Source: CAZSDP01 sp964605665 (GTDB taxonomy: Bacteria > Planctomycetota > UBA8108 > UBA1146). From it: DNA of 64,000 nucleotides. A program made the position numbers and the translations under genes. Under the pieces are notes generated by a model that worked only from the letters and a program-made list of their open reading frames with translations, searched no databases and was not told where the DNA came from. Location: NCBI GenBank assembly GCA_964605665.1, contig CAZSDP010000006.1:62001-126000 (forward strand), in the 5' to 3' direction. Below are positions 8,382 through 16,377 of the stretch, piece by piece; position 1 is the first letter of the stretch, and every line of letters starts with the position of its first letter.

Positions 8382-9368
8382 CTATTTGGAAATCGGTAGC
8401 TCTTCGGTGAAACGACCGATCGATCGGTACTTTTCATGGCGGAGGCGGAGGCGGTCTTCGACGGACAACTCCGAGACCTCTTCCAGGTGTCGCAGAATGG
8501 CTTCTTCCACATTCGCGGAGGTCAATGAATGGTCTCGGTGGGCGCCGCCGAGTGGTTCGGGGACGATCTCATCGATGATGCCGAACTCCAGCAAGTCTCT
8601 ACTGGTCAGCTTGAGAATCTCCGCCGCCTGCGGCGCATGCGTCGCATCTTTCCAGAGGATCGCTGCGCACCCTTCAGGGCTGATCACTGAGTAGTAAGAG
8701 TTTTCGAGCATCAGGACTCGATCGGCCAGACCGATTCCCAGCGCTCCTCCAGATCCCCCTTCTCCGATGACGATCGAGATGACGGGGACTTCGAGTGAGG
8801 CCATTTCGAGGAGATTGCGAGCGATCACAAATGCCTGACCACGCTCTTCCGCACCGACTCCCGGATAGGCGCCAGGAGTGTTGATGAAGGTCACGATCGG
8901 AATGCCGAATTTCTCGGCAAACCGCATCTTCCTCATCGCCTTGCGATACCCCTCCGGGTGTGCACAGCCGAAGTTGCAATCGACCTTCTCCGGAGTGGTG
9001 CGTCCTTTGCGATTCCCGATGATCATCACTCTCCGCCCCCCGATGCGTCCCAGTCCGGCGACGATGGCGGGGTCGTCACGGTAGGCCTGATCTCCGTAGA
9101 GCTCGAGGAAGTCGGTGACGATCGATTTGATGTAGTCGGAAACCAGCGGTCGCTGGGGATGGCGAGCGATTTGAACCCGCTGCCACGGAGTCAGGTGCGA
9201 ATAGATCGCACGCTTTTTTTCATCGCACTTACGGACCAGCTCCTCGATCTGACCACTCAGGTCGACATCGGAGCTCTGGGAAAAGGCGCTCAGTTCATTG
9301 ATTCTCGCTTCGAGTTCGACGATCGGAGCCTCAAAGTCGAGTCCTGGCGCGGGATTGGCATGATCCAT
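8382..9368 (-). CDS. accA: Acetyl-CoA carboxylase carboxyltransferase subunit alpha
   Basis: AccA with AccD transfers the carboxyl group from biotin carboxyl carrier protein to acetyl-CoA, making malonyl-CoA for fatty acid synthesis. The 328-residue protein has the N-terminal helical region (FEAPIVELEARINEL), HPQRPLVSDYI, then GRTTPEKVDCNFGCAHPEGYRKA, the oxyanion region TPGAYPGVGAEERGQ and GEGGSGGALGIGLADRVLMLE. These are diagnostic for AccA. accD is not adjacent but about 22 kb away at 30710, which is common outside operon-organised genomes. Confidence 0.95.
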   Translation of the reverse strand: MDHANPAPGLDFEAPIVELEARINELSAFSQSSDVDLSGQIEELVRKCDEKKRAIYSHLTPWQRVQIARHPQRPLVSDYIKSIVTDFLELYGDQAYRDDPAIVAGLGRIGGRRVMIIGNRKGRTTPEKVDCNFGCAHPEGYRKAMRKMRFAEKFGIPIVTFINTPGAYPGVGAEERGQAFVIARNLLEMASLEVPVISIVIGEGGSGGALGIGLADRVLMLENSYYSVISPEGCAAILWKDATHAPQAAEILKLTSRDLLEFGIIDEIVPEPLGGAHRDHSLTSANVEEAILRHLEEVSELSVEDRLRLRHEKYRSIGRFTEELPISK

Positions 9369-9583
9369 AGGGAGCCTCTCTCAGCCTCGGGTTGAATCTG
9401 CGAGCGGGCCAAACTTCCCGCTATCGGCAGTTTCCACCAAGCCACAGATTCTAGCCGCGACCGTTGACGGATGGGTAAGAAAGTGAAGAGCCTTCCCCGT
9501 CGACCACGGTCCGCTTTACACTCGCGCCTTTGACGGTCAGAATCCCCTTCCCCGGGGGACTCCCGGGCTGCCGCGGAGGACTC

Positions 9584-12574
9584 ATGCCCCCTGAATTTAA
9601 GAGCGATGTTGCCCGATCTCACCGGGATCAGGCCCCGAACTCTCCCGATGGCACGGTGCTGGTGACAGTGACCGTTTCCCCGGAATTCGATCCATCACCA
9701 CGCCCACACCCCGAATTGCTGGCGGTGTTGCGCGAACTGGGAGGGTCGGAGATTTGTGCCACCGAGGACGCGGTCTACATGTTCCGCGTTCCGCGAGAGC
9801 TCCCTTTGTCGGAAATCGAGCGCTTTGCCGAGGAGTTTTTGGGGTCAGCTCCCAATTCTCTCTCGACGGTGATGCGAGGACTCGAGCTCCCGGCGCGGAA
9901 GCCGGAGGAGGCTTCGATCGTGGTTCAGCGTCGCCCGGGCGTGATGGACCCCGTGGAGGGGAGTGTGCTTCATGCGCTGCGCGATGCGGGAGTCGATGGT
10001 GATGGAGTTTCGGTGCGGGTGGCGACCCGCTATCGCTTTTCCCTCTCCGGGGTGACTCTCGGGCGAGATGCTCTGGAAATGTTGGCGGGGGGACGCCTCG
10101 CCAATGCGATCGTCGAGGAGTGGTCGTGTGCAATGCTCGGCGAGAGCGATCGGTTGCCCGATCCATTTCGAGACTTCTCGGGAGAGCCTTCTGGAAGAGT
10201 CGAGGTTCCGGTCCTTGGAAAAGGGGACGAGGAATTGCTCGCGATCTCCGATCAAGGAGGACTCTCTCTCGACCTCGATGAGATGAAGGCGATCGTCGGT
10301 CACTTCGTGGAACTGGACCGAGATCCGACTGAAGCTGAATTGGAAACGATCGCTCAAACCTGGTCGGAGCACTGTTGCCATAAGACTTTGACCGGACCGA
10401 TCTCCTACGAAGGTGAGACGATCGGGAACCTTCTTCGTGACACGATCTTCGCGGTGACGAAGACCCTCGATCGCCCCTGGTGTTGGTCGGTGTTCAGGGA
10501 TAACGCCGGGGTGATCGCCGTCGATGAAGAGTGGGGACTCAGCTTCAAGGTTGAGACGCACAATCATCCCAGTGCCCTCGAACCGTATGGGGGAGCGGGC
10601 ACAGGTATCGGTGGAGTGATCCGCGACACCTTGGGAACAGGTCTCGGGGCGGAGCCGGTGTTGAATACCGACGTTTTCTGCTTTGCTCCCCTCGACACTC
10701 CTTCCGCGCAGCTTCCTCCCGGAACGTTGCCTCCCCAGCGCCTTCTGACTGGAGTGGTGGGGGGTGTTCGCGACTATGGAAATCGGATGGGAATCCCCAC
10801 CGCCAATGGGGCGATCATCTTCCATCCCGGCTACGTCGGTAATCCGCTGGTCTTCTGCGGTTCGGTCGGATTGATTCGTCGAGAGCACGTCGACAAGGAA
10901 GTGCTTCCGGGGGACCGCATCATCGCGATCGGCGGTCGCACCGGCCGTGATGGGATCCATGGCGCGACCTTCAGCTCTCGAGAGCTCACCGAAGAGTCGG
11001 AGTCCGTTTCGAGTGGAGCGGTGCAGATCGGGAACCCGATCGAAGAGAAGAAGGTTCTCGACGTGCTTTTGCGGGCTCGAGACGAAGGCCTCTTCCGCGC
11101 CGTGACAGACTGTGGAGCGGGTGGGTTTTCGAGCGCCGTCGGCGAGATGGGCGAGAAGACCGGAGCGGTGGTTCAGCTCGACCGCGCTCCGCTGAAGTAT
11201 CCGGGGCTCTCTCCGACGGAGATTTGGATTTCGGAAGCACAAGAGCGAATGGTCTTCGCAGTCCCTCCGGAGAAGGTCGATCGGCTCTTCGAGCTCTTGG
11301 CGGAGGAAGAGGTGGAGGGGTGCGATCTCGGTCACTTCGCCGACGACGGAGTCTTACGGCTTTACTACCACGATGAGGTGATCGCTGAACTGAGTTGCGC
11401 ATTTCTTCATGACGGAAGACCGGACACCGTTCGAGTCGCCGAGAAGCCAACGAGACCGTCGGTGGTTGCTCCCGAACCGCAGCTGCAGCTCGATCAGATT
11501 CTCGAAGATCTGCTGTCGCACGGCAGTATTGCGAGTAAAGAGCCGGTGATCCGTCAGTACGATCACGAAGTTCAAGGACGGATGGTCTTGAGGCCACTCG
11601 CTGGAGCCGAGTTCGATGCGCCGATGGACGGGTGTGCGTTTGATCCCAGTGGGACTCGGCAGCACACGGCGGTGGTGGCGTGCGGGTTGGCCCCTCTCGT
11701 GGGAGAGGTCGATTGCTGGCAGATGGGTGCGCACTCCGTCGACGAAGCGCTCCGCAATGTCATCGTCTCTGGAGGGTCGATCGACCGAGTGGCTCTCCTC
11801 GACAACTTCGCCTGGGGAAATGTCCGAGATCCGCAGATTCTCGGCAGTCTGATCGAAGCCTCTCGTGGAGCGAGCGTGGCGGCGATCACTTGTGAAGCTC
11901 CCTTTGTTTCCGGTAAGGACTCTCTCCACAACACCTATCGAACGGGGGGAGTGTCGCGATCGATTCCTGCCACTCTGTTGATCAGTGCGTTGAGTGTGGC
12001 GCCAGGAACGGCTCGGGCACCGGGGAGTGACCTGAAGCGGGTGGGGTCGACGATCCTACACGTCGGGCCTGCGCCGGGCGGAGTCGGGGGGAGTCACTAC
12101 GAGTTTCTCGCCGGAGGTTCGGGAGGTCCCGTTCCAGCATGGGACGAAAACCTCGCGATGGCGGTCTTACGATTTATGGAGAGCCAGATCGCGTCGGGGA
12201 TTGTGCGTTCGGCGCACGATGTTTCCGACGGTGGACTCGCGGTGGCGGCTGCGGAGATGGCCTTCGGTGGATCGGGCGTTTCGCTCGACCTCGAATTGTC
12301 TCCGCTGCTTCAGTGCGCCTCGGAAGAGTCGAGAGAAGCGATGCTCTTCTCGGAGGGACCTCACCGCTTCTTGGTCGAGGTGGAGAATGCGCACGTCGAG
12401 CGATTCTGCGACCTTGCGGGAGAGATTCCGGTGGTTCCGATCGGGCAGGTGGTTGCGGGAGACAGACTTCGATTCTCCGGTGACGGAGAAACGTGGATCG
12501 AGGGGTCGGTGTCAGCGTTGAAGCGGATTTGGCAGACTCCTCTCGAGCGGGTATGGCCAGGAGTAGAAGTATGA
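9584..12574 (+). CDS. purL: FGAM synthase, PurL with fused PurS-like N-terminus
   Basis: PurL makes formylglycinamidine ribonucleotide (purine step 4), using ammonia from PurQ. The 996-residue protein is longer than a stand-alone small PurL (about 740) and shorter than the fused 1,300-residue form. The first 190 or so residues hold two PurS-like halves (VLVTVTVSPEF..., then IVVQRRPGVMDPVEGSVLHAL). The catalytic part follows: AQTWSEHCCHKT near 260, KVETHNHPSALEPYGGAGTG near 320 and a second half with SGKDSLHNTY. The ATG at 9584 is preceded by GGAGGA; a TTG at 9530 is an alternative. It overlaps purQ by four bases. Confidence 0.93.
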   Translation: MPPEFKSDVARSHRDQAPNSPDGTVLVTVTVSPEFDPSPRPHPELLAVLRELGGSEICATEDAVYMFRVPRELPLSEIERFAEEFLGSAPNSLSTVMRGLELPARKPEEASIVVQRRPGVMDPVEGSVLHALRDAGVDGDGVSVRVATRYRFSLSGVTLGRDALEMLAGGRLANAIVEEWSCAMLGESDRLPDPFRDFSGEPSGRVEVPVLGKGDEELLAISDQGGLSLDLDEMKAIVGHFVELDRDPTEAELETIAQTWSEHCCHKTLTGPISYEGETIGNLLRDTIFAVTKTLDRPWCWSVFRDNAGVIAVDEEWGLSFKVETHNHPSALEPYGGAGTGIGGVIRDTLGTGLGAEPVLNTDVFCFAPLDTPSAQLPPGTLPPQRLLTGVVGGVRDYGNRMGIPTANGAIIFHPGYVGNPLVFCGSVGLIRREHVDKEVLPGDRIIAIGGRTGRDGIHGATFSSRELTEESESVSSGAVQIGNPIEEKKVLDVLLRARDEGLFRAVTDCGAGGFSSAVGEMGEKTGAVVQLDRAPLKYPGLSPTEIWISEAQERMVFAVPPEKVDRLFELLAEEEVEGCDLGHFADDGVLRLYYHDEVIAELSCAFLHDGRPDTVRVAEKPTRPSVVAPEPQLQLDQILEDLLSHGSIASKEPVIRQYDHEVQGRMVLRPLAGAEFDAPMDGCAFDPSGTRQHTAVVACGLAPLVGEVDCWQMGAHSVDEALRNVIVSGGSIDRVALLDNFAWGNVRDPQILGSLIEASRGASVAAITCEAPFVSGKDSLHNTYRTGGVSRSIPATLLISALSVAPGTARAPGSDLKRVGSTILHVGPAPGGVGGSHYEFLAGGSGGPVPAWDENLAMAVLRFMESQIASGIVRSAHDVSDGGLAVAAAEMAFGGSGVSLDLELSPLLQCASEESREAMLFSEGPHRFLVEVENAHVERFCDLAGEIPVVPIGQVVAGDRLRFSGDGETWIEGSVSALKRIWQTPLERVWPGVEV

Positions 12575-13380
12575 GTGCCGCGATGAGACCGCATGCTCTC
12601 GTTTTGCGGGCAGCGGGGACCAACTGCGACGGTGAAACGGTGCGAGCACTCCAACTCGCGGGAGCTGATGTCGTTTCGATGCACGTCAATCGAGTGGTCG
12701 AAGAGCCGCAGCTCTTGGATCAGGTGCAGATCCTCGCTCTTGCGGGCGGATTCACCTTTGGAGATGACATCGCGTCCGGGGCGGTGCTGGCCCACATCCT
12801 CGAACGTAAACTCCGAGACTCGATCGATCGCTTCGTCGACAAAGGAAAGCTGGTGATCGGGGTCTGTAATGGGTTTCAGATCTTGGTTCGGCTCGGGGTT
12901 CTTCCCGGCTCCTCATCGGGAGGCGAGGGCGCATTACTACCCAATCACTCTGGGCGTTTCGAAGATCGTTGGGTCCGCTTGCAGGCAGGCCCGAAGACAA
13001 CTCCATGGTTCGAAGCGGGTGCAGAATTCTTGGTACCAGTGGCTCACGCCGAAGGGCGTTTTGAGTGGTTCCCCAAGAGCAGCGGATTGGAGTTTCCCCC
13101 CGACCAGGTCGCGTTCACCTATCGGCCTCTCGATGGCAGTGACGGAAAGGCGGTCTATCCGGACGATCCGAATGGGTCATTCGAGGGGATTGCCGGGATC
13201 ACCAACTCCTCGGGAAATGTTCTTGGTCTGATGCCCCATCCGGAGCGATTCCTAGTGCCAGAACATCACCCGGCTTGGATGCGATATCGCCGGGCGGATG
13301 GCTCGCCGCCCACGGAGAGCGACTTGCCAGTCCCCTTGGGGCTAGAAATCTATCGGCGTGCGGTGGATTCGCTGCGTTGA
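12571..13380 (+). CDS. purQ: FGAM synthase glutaminase subunit PurQ
   Basis: PurQ is a class I glutamine amidotransferase that supplies ammonia to PurL. The nucleophile Cys99 lies in GVCNGFQIL and the catalytic His/Glu in MPHPERF near residue 225. GGFTFGDDIASGAVLAHIL is also typical of PurQ. The length of 269 residues is slightly above the bacterial norm of about 230. The start ATG overlaps the purL stop (ATGA) and has GGAG upstream. An internal stretch (12778-12937) recurs as a decayed copy downstream at 13806-13966. Confidence 0.95.
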   Translation: MSAAMRPHALVLRAAGTNCDGETVRALQLAGADVVSMHVNRVVEEPQLLDQVQILALAGGFTFGDDIASGAVLAHILERKLRDSIDRFVDKGKLVIGVCNGFQILVRLGVLPGSSSGGEGALLPNHSGRFEDRWVRLQAGPKTTPWFEAGAEFLVPVAHAEGRFEWFPKSSGLEFPPDQVAFTYRPLDGSDGKAVYPDDPNGSFEGIAGITNSSGNVLGLMPHPERFLVPEHHPAWMRYRRADGSPPTESDLPVPLGLEIYRRAVDSLR

Positions 13381-13492
13381 GTGCCGCTGGGCGGAGTCGG
13401 TGGACGACACCTCGACTCACAACCGCGGTGCCAGGGGTGAAACGCACTGAGCGTCTCTTCAAGCAGGGAAACTGCTGCTGAGCAAGAGACCC

Positions 13493-13672
13493 TCAAAACT
13501 CCTCAGTTCGTTCCCAACGAGGGAGCCGACCAGAAGTCCAAGGGACACCAGCTTCATCGAGATCACGTTGCAGATCACGAAGTTCCCCGTCGATCAAACT
13601 GCGCAACTCGGCCAAGGTCGTTCCAAAGCTCTTTGCCGCATCGTCATAGGCTCTGCGCTGAGTTTCGGTGGG
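13493..13672 (-). pseudogene. Remnant of the 3' end of a BNR-protein gene
   Basis: Sixty codons on the minus strand match the last 60 codons of the large BNR gene that ends at 16378: both share PTETQRRAYD and then RDLQRDLD-AGVPWTSGRLPRWERT-EF, with about ten amino-acid differences and the same stop position. Upstream of codon PTETQ the similarity stops abruptly. At DNA level the copies are visibly more diverged than the purQ pair next door. This is best explained as the surviving tail of a paralogous or duplicated BNR gene. Confidence 0.8.
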
Positions 13673-13805
13673 GCAAAGAACGATCTCGACGCGGAGGCAG
13701 CGGCTTCCGCAACTTTCTCCGGCTGGTTGCAGCGCCAGCCATCGCGAAGGTCGACCAGCTTTGGGCACTCGTCGGGCCGTCGATGCGTCAGGGTCAGATC
13801 GAGCA

Positions 13806-13966
13806 GGGGCGGTGCTGGCCCACATCCTCGAACGTAAACTCCGAGACTCGATCGATCGCTTCGCCGACAAAGGAAAGCTGGTGATCTGGGTCTGTAATGG
13901 GTTTCAGATCTTGGTTCGACTCGGAGTGCTTCCCGGCCCCACCTCGGGGGGGCGAGGGTGCGTTAC
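13806..13966 (+). pseudogene. Decayed internal fragment of purQ
   Basis: Hand alignment with purQ 12778-12937 gives 58 identical bases at the left end and about 150 of 161 matching overall, with one inserted G near 13949 that breaks the frame. It encodes AVLAHILERKLRDSIDRF, then VIWVCNGFQIL, where the Gly before the catalytic Cys has become Trp. There is no start codon, ribosome-binding site, N-terminus or C-terminus, so it is a pseudogene fragment. Confidence 0.9.
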
Positions 13967-14021
13967 AACTTGTTGGCGGTTACTTGGGTATGTCTGTCAA
14001 ATCCGAGTAATTTTCGTGTCG

Positions 14022-14966
14022 TCACGAACACGAATTCTCTCGACGTGAAAGTCTGAAGGAGATTGTGAATACCCGTTGCTTCCATAGGGTGACGGTGTGT
14101 TCTGCCCGCAGTTTGCCGCTTTTATCAACAAAGACGTTGAGGCGCTCTCGGAATGAGCGGACGTAATTTGCCCAATGACAGCCTTTGGAATCGTTGACTA
14201 AAAAGTAAAAGCCGGGGTCCCCGTACATTTTTCCGGATGATGTGAGACAGAGTTCACCGTTTGCTCCGACTGCAGGCTCCAGAAAGACGGTGGCGTTACC
14301 CCTGGGTAACGGGAAAACCGCTTTGATGCACAATTTGCCCGATGGAAGTTTACAGGTGGAGTAAATGCCGGAATAGAGAACCCGGCCGCTGGAAATGAAT
14401 GTGCGATACCACGCCGTGTGCTTTGCGTTCCCTGTAGCGGGATCGCGCAGCGCGATGACCTCGCTATTGACGCCGTCTGATAGTACTCGCTGGTTCGTAG
14501 GGAAATTGAGTTGCTTGATTCTACTGCTGTATAGAAAACTGACCAGTCTTCCGAAAATCGAAAAATGCGAACGCCACTCAATTTTGAGATCCAGTGCATA
14601 GCTCGCAGTATTTTCATAGAAGTCGATTATCTCAGGGCGAAGTCGTTCACTTTCGGACGTTGAAAGTTCAAGGTCATGAATTGACGAAAGCAAGCCGCCG
14701 GTTTTCATGTTTCGATCGACTGTTAAACCTTCGTCTGCAGCAATGGTGGTGATGAAGTCGTCGGCTTGGGCACCGACCTTTCCAAAAGGACCCAGAAGCC
14801 ATGGAGCATCGTCCGGGGCAATTCTCTTGCCTCGCCAAATGTTCCACTGCTGACTTGCCCAGTCCTGAAAGGGTTGCGATCGGTAGGCGAAGTTCATGAA
14901 ACGGTAATCGCTAAGATCGTGGTTCGAGGGTCGGGACAATATCGGATTGTCCTTTCCACGTTCCAT
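14022..14966 (-). CDS. Conserved protein of unknown function (island gene 2)
   Basis: A 314-residue soluble protein without signal peptide or strong membrane helix. Recognisable blocks are WLLGPFGKVGAQADDF (about 55-70), EVIALRDPATGNAKHTAWYR (about 170-190), YSGIYSTCKLPSGKLCIK (about 200), VFPLPRGNATVFLEP, GDPGFYFLVNDSKG and VTLWKQRVFTISFRL at the end. I believe this is a widespread unannotated family but cannot name it. An internal ATG at 14897 would remove the 56-base overlap with the upstream gene and may be the true start. The DNA is visibly more AT-rich than its neighbours, which suggests acquisition by transfer. It is paired with the CrtA-like gene just upstream. Confidence 0.6.
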   Translation of the reverse strand: MERGKDNPILSRPSNHDLSDYRFMNFAYRSQPFQDWASQQWNIWRGKRIAPDDAPWLLGPFGKVGAQADDFITTIAADEGLTVDRNMKTGGLLSSIHDLELSTSESERLRPEIIDFYENTASYALDLKIEWRSHFSIFGRLVSFLYSSRIKQLNFPTNQRVLSDGVNSEVIALRDPATGNAKHTAWYRTFISSGRVLYSGIYSTCKLPSGKLCIKAVFPLPRGNATVFLEPAVGANGELCLTSSGKMYGDPGFYFLVNDSKGCHWANYVRSFRERLNVFVDKSGKLRAEHTVTLWKQRVFTISFRLSRRENSCS

Positions 14967-15624
14967 GTTCCGAGAACGGTTTAAAGCGGAGCGTGGTAAA
15001 TTGGCGATGGAAATCCTTGCGATTTCGTTCCTTCATCGCCATCGCGTGACGCTCGGGCTTGGGGATGGAACTGGTCCCATGCACCATCTCAATCATTTCA
15101 CGCTGGGTTTTCCACACTGAAAAAGTGCATACCGTGCGTGGTAGTCTGATCGCGGCAGTTGCCAGTGTGATACCTGGATGATCTCGAACAAGTTTTTCAA
15201 CCGGTTTGCCCCAACGAACGAAGCGAGGTACTTGTAGAAGTCTCATTCGTGCAATCGTCACTGCGACTACGGGTGCATCGGGGTTCTGTTCGCCGACACT
15301 CTCCGGAAGTCCGTCAAGTTCGTCGACATGTCCCCAGCGACGCATAAACGTGAGTCGAACATGCCATCCTTCAGACAGAATCTTTCCCATTGATGTTCTG
15401 GTTAAAAACTTGTCTATAGCATCGTTGTCTTTCCATTTCGCAAAGACCGCCAACTCGCGGAGCTTCATTCGCGAAGGGGAAACAACACAAGCACCAAGCG
15501 TCATGCTGGCCATGCATTCCGCGTGGACCAGGCCGTGAACGTGAGATGCACGTGGTGGAGAAGCGAGTGCCCTCAGCGTTGTGCCGACTGTAGTATTTGC
15601 CAGGTGGTATGAAAACATAGTCAT
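14911..15624 (-). CDS. Spheroidene monooxygenase (CrtA)-like protein
   Basis: The 237-residue frame starts at MTMFSYHL. Its second half, from GITLATAAIRLPRTVCTFSV (about 155) to a C-terminal FKPFSEHGTWKGQ, follows the pattern I know from CrtA-like proteins (GTFSxW, then a HxxxxxxxxR/F region, then GTWxG). CrtA oxidises carotenoids in a ferredoxin-like fold; the substrate here is unknown and no carotenoid genes are nearby. The frame is open upstream to 15816, but that stretch holds an 18-bp tandem repeat giving RRHRLERRHRLERR and is probably leader. It belongs to the AT-richer island and reads into the adjacent unknown gene. Confidence 0.5.
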   Translation of the reverse strand: MTMFSYHLANTTVGTTLRALASPPRASHVHGLVHAECMASMTLGACVVSPSRMKLRELAVFAKWKDNDAIDKFLTRTSMGKILSEGWHVRLTFMRRWGHVDELDGLPESVGEQNPDAPVVAVTIARMRLLQVPRFVRWGKPVEKLVRDHPGITLATAAIRLPRTVCTFSVWKTQREMIEMVHGTSSIPKPERHAMAMKERNRKDFHRQFTTLRFKPFSEHGTWKGQSDIVPTLEPRS

Positions 15625-15702
15625 GGGCGAAGTATCGCACAAATGTTCGGCTTTGCCGACCCCAGCGTTGCCTGTGCTATTTGCCACGAATCGCTGGCGG
15701 CG

Positions 15703-15738
15703 TTCAAGACGATGCCTCCGTTCCAGACGATGCCTCCG
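15703..15738. repeat. 18-bp tandem duplication upstream of CrtA-like gene
   Basis: TTCAAGACGATGCCTCCG (15703-15720) is followed directly by TTCCAGACGATGCCTCCG (15721-15738), 17 of 18 bases identical. It lies about 80 bases upstream of the minus-strand start at 15624. Confidence 0.85.
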
Positions 15739-15816
15739 CTGCGTTCTTTGCACTAGCTTCTCTAAAGCTGGATAGGGATTCGGAGTAAATCGCGCATCAG
15801 AGTTGTGATCTAGCAT

Positions 15817-16377
15817 CAGGAGATGCAGGTGTTGACCGGCAGCGATTCCCTTCTTTTCGCCCCCTCGCTCTTTGCGACTACGCTATCGAGTTGGTTTGAT
15901 GAACTCCCACGCGGCAAGCACTCGTTTATCTTTCCCCGAGCGTCATGGTCGGGTTGCTACTCGCTCTGTGGTTCCTGAATCTCGTCGTTCGGTTTTTGAT
16001 TTTCAGACAGCTTGCAAACAACCTATTTTCCTCAAAGAGTATTCGTTCAAGCAAATTAGTGGATATCGGGTGCTCGGGAGTTTGGAGAGCGTTGTAGACA
16101 TTGTTGTTATCGACGTTGTCGTCGATTGGTTGTCCGATCTCGATAAGGAATTCGTTGTCGTTGCGCGCCGGGTTGTCACTTCGATTGTCATTGCGATTGT
16201 TGCCCACATGCTGATCTGGATTACGCGACTCGCCGATGCCGTTGGCTCGAGTTTGCCGAGGGTGAATCGAAAAATTGCCTTTGCTGGTTGTATCACGGTG
16301 GGTGCGTTCATTGTGGATAGCACTGCGGGCATCCTGCTTGTTTCGTTGCCGCACTTGGTGCAATGTCGGCAGTGCTA
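15817..16377. other. AT-richer region with possible membrane-protein remnant
   Basis: No confident gene lies here. On the plus strand, 15945-16097 encodes 50 residues beginning MVGLLLALWFLNLVVRFLIF. In another frame up to 16381 two further hydrophobic stretches follow (VVTSIVIAIVAHMLIWI and FAGCITVGAFIVDSTAGILL). Joined by a frameshift these would resemble a small three-helix membrane protein, so this may be a broken gene. Neither segment has a good ribosome-binding site, and the minus strand is also open, so chance cannot be excluded. Confidence 0.3.

Noticed and set aside
9845..11335. Long minus-strand frame antisense to purL
   Set aside because: It lies wholly within strongly conserved purL, has no motif or ribosome-binding site, and reflects codon bias of the real gene.
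13381..16377. Insertion sequence or integrase explaining the island
   Set aside because: No transposase or integrase motif, terminal inverted repeat or target duplication was found.
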